Part shown: piece by piece, positions 17,446 to 26,620 of the stretch
How the letters are laid out: each line of letters starts with the position of its first letter
Numbering within the stretch: the stretch's first letter is position 1
Assembly (NCBI GenBank): GCA_030536575.1
Contig: JAUNPS010000011.1
Coordinates: 49,209 to 113,208 of the forward strand
Reading direction: 5' to 3'
DNA from: Eubacteriales bacterium
GTDB taxonomy: Bacteria; Bacillota; Clostridia; Lachnospirales; Lachnospiraceae
DNA: 64,000 nucleotides
Program-made: the position numbers and the translations under genes
Notes under the pieces: generated by a model
What the model saw: the letters and a program-made list of their open reading frames with translations, nothing else
Database searches by the model: none
What the model was told of the DNA's origin: nothing

Positions 17446-19178
17446 GGGAGATTTTTCGAAAAAGCCAGCATCTCATACGTCACCCCGTATTTCTCCGCAA
17501 TGTCCCGCGCATAGGACAAGCCGTCCGGCGGCGCCACCCGTACCCGGTAAGAACGTTTCCCCGCTTCCTCCGTCTCCGCCACCAGGCTCGCCACCTTGCT
17601 GTCTTCATTGTCCTTATTAAATTCCTCCATCTCCATCGCCAGCTTGTGCATATGCGTATTATAAATCGTCCGCACGCCCAGCCTGCACAGAACGCGCACC
17701 ACGTCCCGCGCAATGTAAAAGCCCTCCTCAAACGACGTCGTAGAGAACGATTCATTTAAAAGTAAAAGGCTCCTCGACGTTGCCGCCAGGAAAATATCCC
17801 GGAAACGCTTGGATTCCTCCCCCAACCTTCCCAAGTCCATGGTCTGGTTCTCATCCGCCGGATAATGGGTGAACAGATTATCCGCCGGGCTGAACGCAAA
17901 GGAATCCGCCGGAACGTAAATCCCTCCCTGGGCCAGCAGAAAGGCAATCCCCACCGCCTGGGTAATCGTGGTTTTCCCGCCCCGGTTCGCCCCGGTCAGG
18001 ATGTAAATCCGGTGCTCCGCGTCAAAATCCAGATCATTGGGCACAATGGATTCCGGGCCTTCTCCCTCATGCCCGTCCTGCTTCTCCAGGATCGCGCTGG
18101 CAAGCTTCAGATTATAAAGGCCCGCCGCCCGCATTTCCCGCTTTTCCGCGTCCAGAATCTGCGGTTTGCACAGTGAAAATCCCGCTTTCTGAAGCTTTTC
18201 CACATATTCCGCCCAACGGATATAATAGAGAAACTCCGGAATCAGCCCCACAATGACCTGGGTGCTTACAGACACATGCTGCGACAAAACGGATTTCAAT
18301 TTTTTCACAATGCGGGTCAGCATCGCGCTCACCGCCCGGTCTAACGTCCGCATCACGTCGCCGCTGCGGCTGTCGTCCGCTACCCCGGCCATTCCCGGAT
18401 GCGCGGCGGAAAAGCCTCTGGACGCGATCAGCATTGTGAACTTTTCCAATCCGGCCGTTCCTTCTCCGTCCCCGGCGGACGTCCGGAAAGTATAGTCCTC
18501 TTTCCACTCATTCCCCTCCTGAATCTCGTCCTTCCGGTTCAGGAAATCGCAGAAATTCGAAATCACGCCGGATTTTGTGAAGGTCTTCCCGTTAATGGAG
18601 ACAATTCCCACCTCCACCGGCTCGTAACGGTCATTCAGGTTCACGCCCAGGGTCACGCTTTTTACTTTCGAGGTGTCCACCTTCAGCGCGTCGATATCTT
18701 TCTTCAATTCTTCAAAGCCGTGATCTTCGTACAGCTTCCGCACATATTCTTTCAAAGCCAGAAGGCCCTCGGAGCGGACTTCGTTTTCCGTCAGGCATTC
18801 GTAGATGGCCCGGACACACTGGATGTACTCGTCCATTTCGTCCAGACGGTGTACCAGCTCCCAGACTCCCGCCGCGTCGGTATCCTTTCCAAAGCTTCCG
18901 TAGGTTTTCAGGAAATCCACCCGGTCAAGAAGTTTCTGCATCCGTTCCCGCAGTGGCGGAAAGCGGAGGATATCTTCAAAAACGTCACAGCGGTACTGGA
19001 TCACCCGCGGATCGCCTGTGATCTGCATCATGATGCGGCGGATCATTTTCTGTTCCGGTTCGGCCTGGGTTAAGCGGGCGCAGATGGCTTCCAGGGAGAG
19101 GTCATGGGCGGTTTCTTCCGGCAGGCGCTGATAGGCGGGTTTGGCCCCGGCGGGGTAAAGCAGGCTTAGTTCTTCCAT
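17442..19178 (-). CDS. MutS-related ATPase (MutS core/ATPase domains only)
   Basis: This 578-residue protein lacks the mismatch-recognition and connector domains of MutS. It has a helical lever region and a C-terminal ABC-type ATPase: Walker A TGANRGGKTT (395-404), then LFTHYPADENQTMDLGRLGEE and Walker B SLLLLNESFS. The Walker B end is NE rather than the usual DE. It belongs to a Firmicutes MutS-like family of uncertain role; no Smr nuclease domain is present, so it is not MutS2. The ATG has AAAGGAG upstream. It has its own promoter and is divergent from the MATE gene. Confidence 0.85.
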   Translation of the reverse strand: MEELSLLYPAGAKPAYQRLPEETAHDLSLEAICARLTQAEPEQKMIRRIMMQITGDPRVIQYRCDVFEDILRFPPLRERMQKLLDRVDFLKTYGSFGKDTDAAGVWELVHRLDEMDEYIQCVRAIYECLTENEVRSEGLLALKEYVRKLYEDHGFEELKKDIDALKVDTSKVKSVTLGVNLNDRYEPVEVGIVSINGKTFTKSGVISNFCDFLNRKDEIQEGNEWKEDYTFRTSAGDGEGTAGLEKFTMLIASRGFSAAHPGMAGVADDSRSGDVMRTLDRAVSAMLTRIVKKLKSVLSQHVSVSTQVIVGLIPEFLYYIRWAEYVEKLQKAGFSLCKPQILDAEKREMRAAGLYNLKLASAILEKQDGHEGEGPESIVPNDLDFDAEHRIYILTGANRGGKTTITQAVGIAFLLAQGGIYVPADSFAFSPADNLFTHYPADENQTMDLGRLGEESKRFRDIFLAATSRSLLLLNESFSTTSFEEGFYIARDVVRVLCRLGVRTIYNTHMHKLAMEMEEFNKDNEDSKVASLVAETEEAGKRSYRVRVAPPDGLSYARDIAEKYGVTYEMLAFSKNLP

Positions 19179-19222
19179 TTCGTATACTCCTTTCGCCCTG
19201 CAAATGTTGCAATGATAGGTTT

Positions 19223-19251
19223 ATTATAACAGGGTTCGCGAAAAATGTCAG
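19223..19251 (-). promoter_or_regulatory. Promoter of the MutS-like gene
   Basis: CTGACA (19246-19251) and a perfect TATAAT (19223-19228) are separated by 17 bp, 45 bp before the ATG. Confidence 0.75.
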
Positions 19252-19278
19252 CATTTTCGAATTCGGGGTTTTCTGCGA

Positions 19279-19317
19279 TTGACCTTATCTCGAATTTGCT
19301 ATATAATGGCCTGGCGT
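19279..19317 (+). promoter_or_regulatory. Promoter of the first MATE gene
   Basis: TTGACC (19279-19284) lies upstream of a perfect TATAAT (19312-19317). Part of the spacer reads TTGCTA just before the -10 box. The boxes are more than 17 bp apart if the full TTGACC is taken, so the exact -35 hexamer is uncertain; the -10 is clear. Confidence 0.55.
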
Positions 19318-19341
19318 GAAAAAATCCGAGGAGGTTCCTTT

Positions 19342-20712
19342 ATGGCAGTCGAAAACGATCTCGGCCGGGACAATGTCTTCCGCCTGGTCTGGCGCATCGC
19401 CCTTCCAAGTATGCTGGCGCAGTTCGTCAGCGTCCTTTACAGCATCATCGACCGGATGTACGTCGGCAACATCCCTTCCGTCGGAGCCATCGCCCTGGCC
19501 GGCGTCGGCGTATGCGGCCCCGTCGTGACCATGATCGGCTCCGTCGCATCCCTGATCGGCGTCGGCGGCTCCCCTATGGTCGGCATCCGCATGGGCGCCG
19601 GAGAGTATGGACATGCCAGGAAGATCCTGGCGAATTCTTTTCTCCTTCTGTGCGTTTTTGCGGTCGTTTTAACCGTTTTCCTGTTTCCGCTGCGCGGGAA
19701 TATGCTGCGCCTGTTCGGTGCAAGCGATATGACCTACCCCTATGCGGAAAAATATTTTACCATTTATCTTAGTGGGACGGTTTTTGCCCTGCTTTCTGCC
19801 GGAATGAACCAGTTTATTATCTGTCAGGGATTTGCGAATGTGGGAATGAAGTCCGTGGTTCTGGGGGCGCTTCTTAACATTGTGCTGGATCCGGTGTTTA
19901 TTTTCGTTCTGGGAATGGGCGTGCAGGGCGCGGCTTTGGCGACGGTCATCAGCCAGGCAGCCAGCGCGGCTTATGTACTGCATTTTCTGTTCGGGAACCG
20001 CGTTCCGATCCGGATTACGTTTGGCGGATACAGCCTGCGGATCATGGGGAAAATCCTGTTGATGGGCTTTACGCCTTTTGCGATTATTGCGATTGACAAT
20101 GTCATGATTATTGCCATGAATGCCGTTTTGCAGAAATACGGCGGCCCTGCCAGAGGCGATATCCTCGTGACCTGCAACACCATTGTCCAGAGCTTCATGC
20201 TGGTTCTCACCATGCCCCTGGGCGGCATCAGCGGCGGCACCCAGAGCATCATCAGCTTTAATTTCGGCGCAAACCGCCCGGATCGTGTCCTCCAGGCCCA
20301 AAAATACATTGTCATGCTGTGCGTCGCTTTTTCGTCGCTGATGTTTGTGCTGGCGCGGACGGCTGGGCCGCTGTTTGTTTCGCTGTTTACGAAGGACGAC
20401 GAGCTGGCGGCGCTGGCCTGCCAGGCGATTCGGATTTGTACGCTGGCGGTGATTCCATTGGGCGTACAGTATGCGCTTGTGGATGGATTTACGGCGATGG
20501 GGAAGGTGCAGATTTCGCTGCCGCTGTCTTTTTGGAGGAAGCTGGTGTATTTTATGGCGGTGTTTGCGCTTCCGGCGGCTTTTGGGGCGGAGGCGGCGTT
20601 TTATGCAGAGACGGTTTCGGATGTGTGCGGGCCGGTGGTGACGGTCTGTGTGTATGTGATTCTGATTCGGAAAGTCCTGGGGATTGCGGACAAAAAGCGG
20701 CTGCCGCGCTGA
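19342..20712 (+). CDS. MATE-family multidrug/cation exporter
   Basis: This 456-residue membrane protein has twelve predicted helices in two homologous halves. It begins VFRLVWRIALPSMLAQFVSVLYSIIDRMYVGNI, a typical MATE first helix, and has a second repeat at about residue 230. MATE transporters expel drugs or metabolites in exchange for Na+ or H+. The ATG at 19342 has GAGGAGG 7 bp upstream; a longer frame begins inside the promoter and is rejected. It stands alone. Confidence 0.93.
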   Translation: MAVENDLGRDNVFRLVWRIALPSMLAQFVSVLYSIIDRMYVGNIPSVGAIALAGVGVCGPVVTMIGSVASLIGVGGSPMVGIRMGAGEYGHARKILANSFLLLCVFAVVLTVFLFPLRGNMLRLFGASDMTYPYAEKYFTIYLSGTVFALLSAGMNQFIICQGFANVGMKSVVLGALLNIVLDPVFIFVLGMGVQGAALATVISQAASAAYVLHFLFGNRVPIRITFGGYSLRIMGKILLMGFTPFAIIAIDNVMIIAMNAVLQKYGGPARGDILVTCNTIVQSFMLVLTMPLGGISGGTQSIISFNFGANRPDRVLQAQKYIVMLCVAFSSLMFVLARTAGPLFVSLFTKDDELAALACQAIRICTLAVIPLGVQYALVDGFTAMGKVQISLPLSFWRKLVYFMAVFALPAAFGAEAAFYAETVSDVCGPVVTVCVYVILIRKVLGIADKKRLPR

Positions 20713-20736
20713 TTTGCGCAGCAGCCGCCTGTTTTG
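20697..20736 (+). terminator. Terminator of the first MATE gene
   Basis: GCGGCTGC (20697-20704) pairs with GCAGCCGC (20721-20728), and four T follow. The stem includes the stop codon of the exporter, so the end is very compact. Confidence 0.75.
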
Positions 20737-20738
20737 TC

Positions 20739-21533
20739 TTAGATTGAAACGATTTTCAGCTTCGAAGACCATTTCTTTCTGCCGTAGTGTCTCGCGTCAA
20801 CCCAATTGTAACTTTTTTTATTATTAAAGGTGACGGTCTGTTTCTTTACTGCATTTACCGTGAACTCATCCAGGTACACGTAGCCGGTTAACTTACTGGT
20901 GTCGCCGTGAACAACAAGTTCCGGAAGGATGGTATAGGTTTTCTTTGTATTGATTTTCTTATCTTTGCCTGTCTTGTAATCGTAATAGGTGCTGCCAAGT
21001 ACGTCTTTCATCGTGATGACATAGTATTTTCCCTCTTCTTTGACAGTGGCGTATTTTACTTTCTGGGTCTTTGTACTTTTGATTTCTACTTCGCCTTCCG
21101 TTTTATCGGTGGATTCATTATAAACGCTGAGGTAGGTCTTTTTTCCTTCCTTTCGTAACTGGCACCAGCGGGTTTTGTTTATGGAGCCGATTCCGGTATA
21201 GGTGTCTGTCTTTGAGTTATAGGTGTAGAGGTTCAGATCCATGCAGAACAGAACGGTATCGCCTGATTTTTTCAGCAGGGTCTTTGGCACGTGCAGCTTG
21301 TAGGTGACTGTCATTTTGTTTTTGACTTTGGTTGTTTTCGGCAGCTCGGAGATGATGCTGTAGGTGTTCTGATCCCAGTCGCCTTCGATGTCGCCGTTAA
21401 AGCTGACTTTCAAGCGGGCGGCTTTGTTTGAGGCGGCTAGGGCATCCTGCGGGAATACTGCGAATGAGAGCAGCAGCGCGAAGAGTGCGGCGATGGCCAG
21501 GGTTACGTAGGATTTTGCGGTTTTCATTTTCAT
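20739..21533 (-). CDS. Secreted protein of unknown function
   Basis: This 264-residue protein has a clear signal peptide (KMKTAKSYVTLAIAALFALLLSFAV, probable cut after ALA at about residue 33). The mature part is rich in Lys and Thr and alternates beta-strand-like segments (KKTYTILPELVVHGDT, VYLDEFTVNA). It has no catalytic motif that I recognise and no LPXTG, so it is likely released or loosely cell-wall bound. The ATG at 21533 has AAAGGAGG upstream. It is a single gene converging with MATE. Confidence 0.75.
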   Translation of the reverse strand: MKMKTAKSYVTLAIAALFALLLSFAVFPQDALAASNKAARLKVSFNGDIEGDWDQNTYSIISELPKTTKVKNKMTVTYKLHVPKTLLKKSGDTVLFCMDLNLYTYNSKTDTYTGIGSINKTRWCQLRKEGKKTYLSVYNESTDKTEGEVEIKSTKTQKVKYATVKEEGKYYVITMKDVLGSTYYDYKTGKDKKINTKKTYTILPELVVHGDTSKLTGYVYLDEFTVNAVKKQTVTFNNKKSYNWVDARHYGRKKWSSKLKIVSI

Positions 21534-21577
21534 AAGCTTTCCTCCTTTTGGTGTGGCTTAAACATATTGTTTTCCAA

Positions 21578-21919
21578 TTATGAGTTTCTGCTGATCCAGC
21601 GATTAATAATGGATTCCCAATCCATACCGTCCTGCAGTACACGAAGTACGGTGACTGTCGCCGTTTCTTCATTCACTGTATAAAACAGCAGGTGATTATT
21701 TTGCGGTTTCATATAAATATCGTATCCACGATACTGAAATCCTGTTTTTCCATGACCTGTCGGGAAAGTATCTAACTGCATGATTGCTCTTTTTATCATC
21801 TGTGAAAAATTTTCAGCATACTCCCGGTATTGAAACTGCTGAAGAATATATTTCTTTTTCTCTTTCACGTCCAACTTACCGGTTTCAGTAATCACGACTT
21901 TGTATTTTCTGCTTTCCAT
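21578..21919 (-). CDS. RelE/ParE-family toxin
   Basis: This 113-residue protein has the RelE/ParE fold pattern: an N-terminal YKVVITETGKLDVKEKKKYI, a helical pair, then YRGYDIYMKPQNNHLLFYTVNEETATVTVLRVLQDGMDW. The IxxRVLxxxMDW end is usual for ParE-like toxins (gyrase or ribosome-dependent mRNA targets). The start lies 10 bp after the antitoxin stop, and GGGGAAGG is the ribosome site. Which target applies cannot be told. Confidence 0.85.
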   Translation of the reverse strand: MESRKYKVVITETGKLDVKEKKKYILQQFQYREYAENFSQMIKRAIMQLDTFPTGHGKTGFQYRGYDIYMKPQNNHLLFYTVNEETATVTVLRVLQDGMDWESIINRWISRNS

Positions 21920-21928
21920 CCCTTCCCC

Positions 21929-22087
21929 TTATACTGCTTCTATTTCTTCCCACGCTTCTTCGATTGACTGTACTCTGCCATTTTCCATATCATCAATCGC
22001 TCCGTCCAGCTTCGCCAGCAGAACATCCATCGCATCATCCAATGTATACGTAATCTTACGAGACTTTTCTGCTTGTGCCAATGCCAT
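21929..22087 (-). CDS. Small antitoxin of the RelE/ParE pair
   Basis: The 52-residue product starts MALAQAEKSRKITYTLDDAM and ends EEAWEEIEAV. It is acidic and helical, as expected for an antitoxin tail that wraps the toxin. AAAGGGTGA precedes the ATG at 22087. A weak promoter (TGGATA, 17 bp, TATGAT) lies just upstream. No obvious DNA-binding domain can be named in such a short protein, though the N-terminal KITYTLDD could be one strand of a ribbon-helix-helix. Confidence 0.8.
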   Translation of the reverse strand: MALAQAEKSRKITYTLDDAMDVLLAKLDGAIDDMENGRVQSIEEAWEEIEAV

Positions 22088-22161
22088 AACAATCACCCTT
22101 TCTTAGCAGAAATCCTTATTTTCTTTATCATACCATATCTTTCGGTTAATATCCATTCTTT

Positions 22162-22881
22162 TTATAAATTTAAGCCCCCCTTCCGCGCAATCACAAACCA
22201 CGTCGTCCCATGCGCCTCGTCCCCTTCCAACAGACTGTCCGCCCATCGCACCACCTCAAACCCACACTTCCGCAGCATCCCGCACACCGCCTCCCTCTCA
22301 TGCACCGTCTCCACAATCTCCTCCTCAAATTCCTCCTTCCCTTCCTCAAACACCTTCGTCCGCAAATGAATCCGCCCCCGCGCATCCCGCAAAACCGAAA
22401 ACTCCGCTTTCGTCTTCTCGTCAAACTCCAGCTCAAACGGCTCCTCCGACGGAATCTCCTTCTCATTCAGAATATCAAAAATAAAATAACCGCCTTCATT
22501 CAGATACGCATAGACATTCCGGAAAATCCGCTCCACATCCTCCAAATCCAGAATGTGGTTCAGCGCATCCCCCGTACACGTCACCAGATCAAACCGCTTA
22601 TCCGGGCAATATTGAATCATATCCGCCACTTCATAACAGATTTCCGGATGGTTCTCCCGCGCAATGGCAATCATCCCCTCCGAAAAATCCATCCCGCTCG
22701 CCTGGATCCCATGCGCCGAAAGAATCTCGCACAAAATCCCCGTCCCGCAGGCCAGATCCAGGCTCGTCCGCACCGTGACCTGATTCTGCTCAATCCATTT
22801 CAGCAATTGTTCGCCGAAAGCCTGCGGAAAATAATTCCAGCCAAATTCATTATAAACCTTACAAAACGCTTTGCTGTACAT
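22162..22881 (-). CDS. Class I SAM-dependent methyltransferase, small-molecule type
   Basis: This 239-residue protein has the SAM-binding motif LDLACGTGILCEIL at about 41-54, then MDFSEGMIAIAREN (motif II) and FDLVTCTGDALNHILD (motif IV-like). The C-terminal part is a beta-rich lid. The family contains many small-molecule methyltransferases and the substrate is unknown. It lies 62 bp behind the URO-D-like gene on the same strand and could be read through from the pectin operon, though no coupling is evident. Confidence 0.85.
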   Translation of the reverse strand: MYSKAFCKVYNEFGWNYFPQAFGEQLLKWIEQNQVTVRTSLDLACGTGILCEILSAHGIQASGMDFSEGMIAIARENHPEICYEVADMIQYCPDKRFDLVTCTGDALNHILDLEDVERIFRNVYAYLNEGGYFIFDILNEKEIPSEEPFELEFDEKTKAEFSVLRDARGRIHLRTKVFEEGKEEFEEEIVETVHEREAVCGMLRKCGFEVVRWADSLLEGDEAHGTTWFVIARKGGLNL

Positions 22882-22943
22882 GATGAAACCTCCAGCCCCT
22901 ATTCACTACATCGCCAGCCGCAAATTCCGTTTTCCGCCCGCAT

Positions 22944-23987
22944 TTATCCCTTAATACTCCGGCACGCATCCAGGAAACTCAGAATCTGGGCGTCCGTCAC
23001 ATTCTTATCAATTCCCACACAGGAAACCGACAGGTTCCCGCCGTTCTCCCGGCCGTCCCGCACCAGCGCCGCCACCTCTTCATGCACCTCCGCATCCGTG
23101 GCCTTCATCAGCCGCACCGGGCTGTACCGCGCATTCAGGAACACCCCCGGCAGCTTCGCGCGCACCGCCTTCATATCCGAAAACGCCCCCACTTCCGCAA
23201 ACTCCAGCCCGCGGATCTTGCTGTAACCATCCACCACATGTTCCATACTCTTCCCGCAATGATGCACGCCAAACGCCCCAAACACGTCCGCCATTTCCTG
23301 ATCCCATTTCAGCAGGAACCGCTCATACAGATCATTCGAAATCATTTCCACCGAACAGTTCGACGTCAGGTAAACCTCCGGCTTTGTCTGCCGCACGATC
23401 GCCGTCACCCCGCCGGAAATATCATTGGACAGCGCCTTGAACCGTTTCCCCACATCGATGGAAAGCTTCGTAATCTCTTCCAGCAGAACCTCCACCTCGT
23501 CCGGGGCCGTATAATACGCCAGCATAATCTCCTGCCCCATTAAATCCATGGCAATGTTCTGGATTCCCATCAAATTCACATACGTTTCCACATGGCCATA
23601 CTTATCCTTCAGATAATCGATCTGCTTCTGCGTCCTGCTCCAAACCTCGCTCTCATCCAGATTCGGCGCTTTGATGCCCTCAATGGAATCCTCATCCAGG
23701 TTCCGGCAGACCACCTGGGGAGAATTATCCGGCTCATAGCGGATTTCGCATCCCATCAGCTCCGACAGCAGATAGCCCGCCGCCAGCAGATCCGTTCCCA
23801 GCAGCGGCCGCTTCTTCGGCTCCTTCTCCCCGATTCCATATTCCCCGAAATGCTCATAAAGTGTCCGTCTCATGCGTACATCGCATTCCATACGGTACTC
23901 CGGATCGTCAAAAAATTCCTGCGTAAAGTCCACGCCTGCATTCGCGTGCCACCAACTTGGATGAAACGTAATATCGTATTTCATCAT
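22944..23987 (-). CDS. Uroporphyrinogen decarboxylase-superfamily protein, MtaA/CmuA-like (B)
   Basis: This 347-residue protein is of the URO-D TIM-barrel superfamily. A zinc-site pattern His-X-Cys...Cys is seen in FGVHHCGKSM (H242, C244) and LSVSCVGID (C323), as in cobamide-dependent methyltransferases such as MtaA. It lacks the arginine-rich RQAGRY start of true HemE, so it is not a heme enzyme. The start overlaps the stop of the companion URO-D gene by four bases. It terminates the pectin operon. No corrinoid protein or MtaB partner lies in this window. Confidence 0.82.
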   Translation of the reverse strand: MMKYDITFHPSWWHANAGVDFTQEFFDDPEYRMECDVRMRRTLYEHFGEYGIGEKEPKKRPLLGTDLLAAGYLLSELMGCEIRYEPDNSPQVVCRNLDEDSIEGIKAPNLDESEVWSRTQKQIDYLKDKYGHVETYVNLMGIQNIAMDLMGQEIMLAYYTAPDEVEVLLEEITKLSIDVGKRFKALSNDISGGVTAIVRQTKPEVYLTSNCSVEMISNDLYERFLLKWDQEMADVFGAFGVHHCGKSMEHVVDGYSKIRGLEFAEVGAFSDMKAVRAKLPGVFLNARYSPVRLMKATDAEVHEEVAALVRDGRENGGNLSVSCVGIDKNVTDAQILSFLDACRSIKG

Positions 23988-25120
23988 CCTCTCTCCTCCA
24001 TTTCATGTAACCGTCTGTATAATTCCGCCTGTTCTTCCACCGTCTTGCAGTAAGTCACCGCAATCAGCTTCTGCTTTGGCCGCCACAGCTTCTCAAAAGC
24101 CGCAAAGCTGTTTTCAAGATTTCCAACTGCCCGCGCATTCAGGATAATGCCCGTTCCATTGAACGCATCCGCAAAGGCCTCCGGCCTGTTCGGGCTGGGA
24201 TCCGTCTCGATGGTAAACGCCCCGTCCGCCATGAAAATGTTCCGATAGCTCTTCACCATCTCGATCTTCTTCTCCCACACCCCGCAGGAGTGATAGACCA
24301 CGCCGCCGAACACATCGCCCAGCTCCTCATCCATCTCCTTGAAAATGTCCACATAATCGTCTTCCTGCAGCATGATAGACGTATCGTTGCTCAGGCCCAC
24401 GCCGCGGAATGTCCGGCTGCTGGCAAATCCATGCCCCGGCCGCGCCAGCGCATCCCCGATCAGCTCCTGCTGCTTCAGCAGAAAGTCCTTTAAAAGATCC
24501 GCGCACAGCTTCGCCGCCTTCTGCACCGTCTCCGGATCGTCATAAATTTCCAGGAACATGTCCGTCACCGGAAGAAGGTACGTCAGCATATTCATAGGCG
24601 ACTGGATATCGCCAAACGACACCGGAACTTTTCCCTTCGTCTTATCCATGAAATATTCGATCATTTCCAGATTGTATTTCCCTTCCGTCGTCTGCGCAAT
24701 GGGTACGAAATCCGAATCCAGAATCTCCTGCGCGCTGGAAAACTTCGGCTCCACACTGGGCGCCTGCTCCGGCAGCCACTTATACGTGCTCCCAAAACAC
24801 GACGCAATGTACCCGATCCCGTACCAAGGCTCCAAAAAATTCGCAATGTCCGCCTGATACGGCATACTCGCCTTCAGCGCGCCCAGCTGCAGCTCCAGCG
24901 ACTCCTTATAATCCCTGCATTTGTCATAAAAAACGCCGTTCGCCCGCACCCGGCGGTACACCAGCAGCCCGTGGCCGCTCTCCGCAAATTTCCGGTTCTT
25001 CTCCAGCATGCCGGCTTCATATTCCGCGTAGGCGTCAAAGTCGAAGTCTTCCGGCTTGACCGGGAGGACTTCGGTGCCCTGGGAGTCCCGGAGGGTTGTG
25101 TCAAATTTTGCTTCACTCAT
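23984..25120 (-). CDS. Uroporphyrinogen decarboxylase-superfamily protein, MtaA/CmuA-like (A)
   Basis: This 378-residue relative of the next gene has the same zinc pattern: VVYHSCGVW (H277, C279) and VTYCKT (C358). The two are divergent in sequence, suggesting a hetero-oligomer or two substrates. It begins 12 bp after the AraC-type response regulator stop, so it is part of the operon that starts with the galacturonide binding protein. It may handle a methyl group from pectin (inference); evidence for this is only the neighbourhood. Confidence 0.82.
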   Translation of the reverse strand: MSEAKFDTTLRDSQGTEVLPVKPEDFDFDAYAEYEAGMLEKNRKFAESGHGLLVYRRVRANGVFYDKCRDYKESLELQLGALKASMPYQADIANFLEPWYGIGYIASCFGSTYKWLPEQAPSVEPKFSSAQEILDSDFVPIAQTTEGKYNLEMIEYFMDKTKGKVPVSFGDIQSPMNMLTYLLPVTDMFLEIYDDPETVQKAAKLCADLLKDFLLKQQELIGDALARPGHGFASSRTFRGVGLSNDTSIMLQEDDYVDIFKEMDEELGDVFGGVVYHSCGVWEKKIEMVKSYRNIFMADGAFTIETDPSPNRPEAFADAFNGTGIILNARAVGNLENSFAAFEKLWRPKQKLIAVTYCKTVEEQAELYRRLHEMEERG

Positions 25121-25132
25121 GATAAAAACTCC

Positions 25133-26620
25133 TTATTTCTGTATATTTTTCAGATATGCGCCAGGCGTACAGCCCGTATACCGCTTAAAAACCTGCCGGA
25201 AATACTGGGGATTGTTCCCAAACCCCACCTGGCATGCAATATCCGTAATATTCTCATTATGATAAAAATGCATCAGACGTTTCGCCTCGTCCATCCGAAC
25301 CCGGTTCAGATAATCCGAAAACCGAATTCCCTCTTCTTTCACAAACTGCTTGCTCAGGTAGCCCACACTGACAAACAGATAGTTTTCCGCAATCCATTTC
25401 AGCGATAAATACTCCTCCCCGTAATGCCGTTCGACATACGTCTTCACCAGCGCGATATTCGAGCTGTTCCGCTTCTCTTCTCTCCCGGCCGCCTGCCGCA
25501 CGAAATCCCGGATTTCCTCCACCTCCGTACAGTTATAAAGCTTCCTGAAAAAGTCGCACGCAATGTCTAACGGCTGTTCTGCCTGCACGGGATTCCATTT
25601 CAGAAACAACCCCAGCGCCAGGTTCCGCGCCGTCTCAATCGGCATCTGCGCCACAAACACCTGCTTTAAAATCTCCGGAATCCGCGCCTCATCCGCCCCG
25701 CGGATCTCTCCGCTTAACTGTTCGATCCGGGAATCCGACGCAATCCGGTGGCTGATCACCCGTTCTTCTCCCTCCGCATCCAGCATGCGGATCTGTTCAA
25801 ACCTCGCAATTTTCGCAAACACATTTTCAAACAGGCCTGCGGTATCCCCGTGAAGAATCTGTATCTCCAGGGCTACGCATTGCCCCGGATACCAAAGCTG
25901 TCCCAGCAGCGTCTTCACCCGTTCACACTGTGCAAGGCCCTGCATTTTCAGGATCAGAACCGCATTTTCCCGCACATACAGAATCGGAAACGCCAGCAGC
26001 TCCTCCCTTCCCGAAAAGGATCGGTACACATCCGCCGCAAATTTTTTCAAAAAACTCTCTTCCACAAACGAGCAGACAAAAGCCGCCAGACCCGTTTCCG
26101 GAAACGAAAGAAGCGGCTGGTATTTCCGGAAAATCGCCGGGAACGGTTCCTCCAGCTCCACGGCTTCTTTTACAAAACATTCTTCCAGAGGCAGCCGCAT
26201 TTTCCGCAAAAAGCTTTCCTGCTCCTTCCGCCTCCGGGCTTCTTCCTGTGTACGCTCCTGGCGGACATCCTGCAAAACTTCGATCAGCTCGTTTTTGTCG
26301 GTAGGTTTCAGGAGATAGTAACGCACTCCATAACGCATAGCCTGTTTGGCATATTCGAATTCATTATAACCGGACAGCAGAATAAAAGTAATCCGCGCAT
26401 CGGCCTTCATGGCCCGCTCGATCAATCCCAGCCCGTCCAGCCCCGGCATCCGTATATCCGTAATCACCACGTCCGGATACTCGTCGCAGATCAGGTCGTA
26501 AGCCTCCATCCCATTTTTCGCCGCCGCGATCAGCGTATACCCCAGGGCCTCATAGTCAATCATTTCCGCCAGGGCTTCCCGGATGATCTCTTCGTCATCC
26601 ACAATCATTAATCTCATCAT
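25133..26620 (-). CDS. YesN-type response regulator (receiver + AraC HTH)
   Basis: This 495-residue protein has an N-terminal receiver domain with acidic pocket D8, D9 and phosphorylation site D55 (VVITDIRMPG), and the lysine in LLKPTDK. A central region of about 250 residues follows. The C-terminal AraC domain (last about 100 residues) has two helix-turn-helix units, SVGYLSKQFVKEEGIRFSDYLNRVRMDEAKRLM and the ITDIACQVGFGNNPQYFRQVFKRYTGCTPG signature. The start at 26620 overlaps the kinase gene by 26 bases; upstream GTG is possible. It probably activates the SBP promoter at 32723. Confidence 0.93.
   Translation of the reverse strand: MMRLMIVDDEEIIREALAEMIDYEALGYTLIAAAKNGMEAYDLICDEYPDVVITDIRMPGLDGLGLIERAMKADARITFILLSGYNEFEYAKQAMRYGVRYYLLKPTDKNELIEVLQDVRQERTQEEARRRKEQESFLRKMRLPLEECFVKEAVELEEPFPAIFRKYQPLLSFPETGLAAFVCSFVEESFLKKFAADVYRSFSGREELLAFPILYVRENAVLILKMQGLAQCERVKTLLGQLWYPGQCVALEIQILHGDTAGLFENVFAKIARFEQIRMLDAEGEERVISHRIASDSRIEQLSGEIRGADEARIPEILKQVFVAQMPIETARNLALGLFLKWNPVQAEQPLDIACDFFRKLYNCTEVEEIRDFVRQAAGREEKRNSSNIALVKTYVERHYGEEYLSLKWIAENYLFVSVGYLSKQFVKEEGIRFSDYLNRVRMDEAKRLMHFYHNENITDIACQVGFGNNPQYFRQVFKRYTGCTPGAYLKNIQK

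Noticed and set aside
22210-23226. 338-residue plus-strand frame
   Set aside because: It is the mirror of the methyltransferase and URO-D genes on the minus strand; its composition is Arg/His/Pro/Leu-rich with no family motifs.
22944-25120. True heme-pathway HemE genes
   Set aside because: Both lack the RQAGRY-type start motif and have MtaA-like zinc residues instead.
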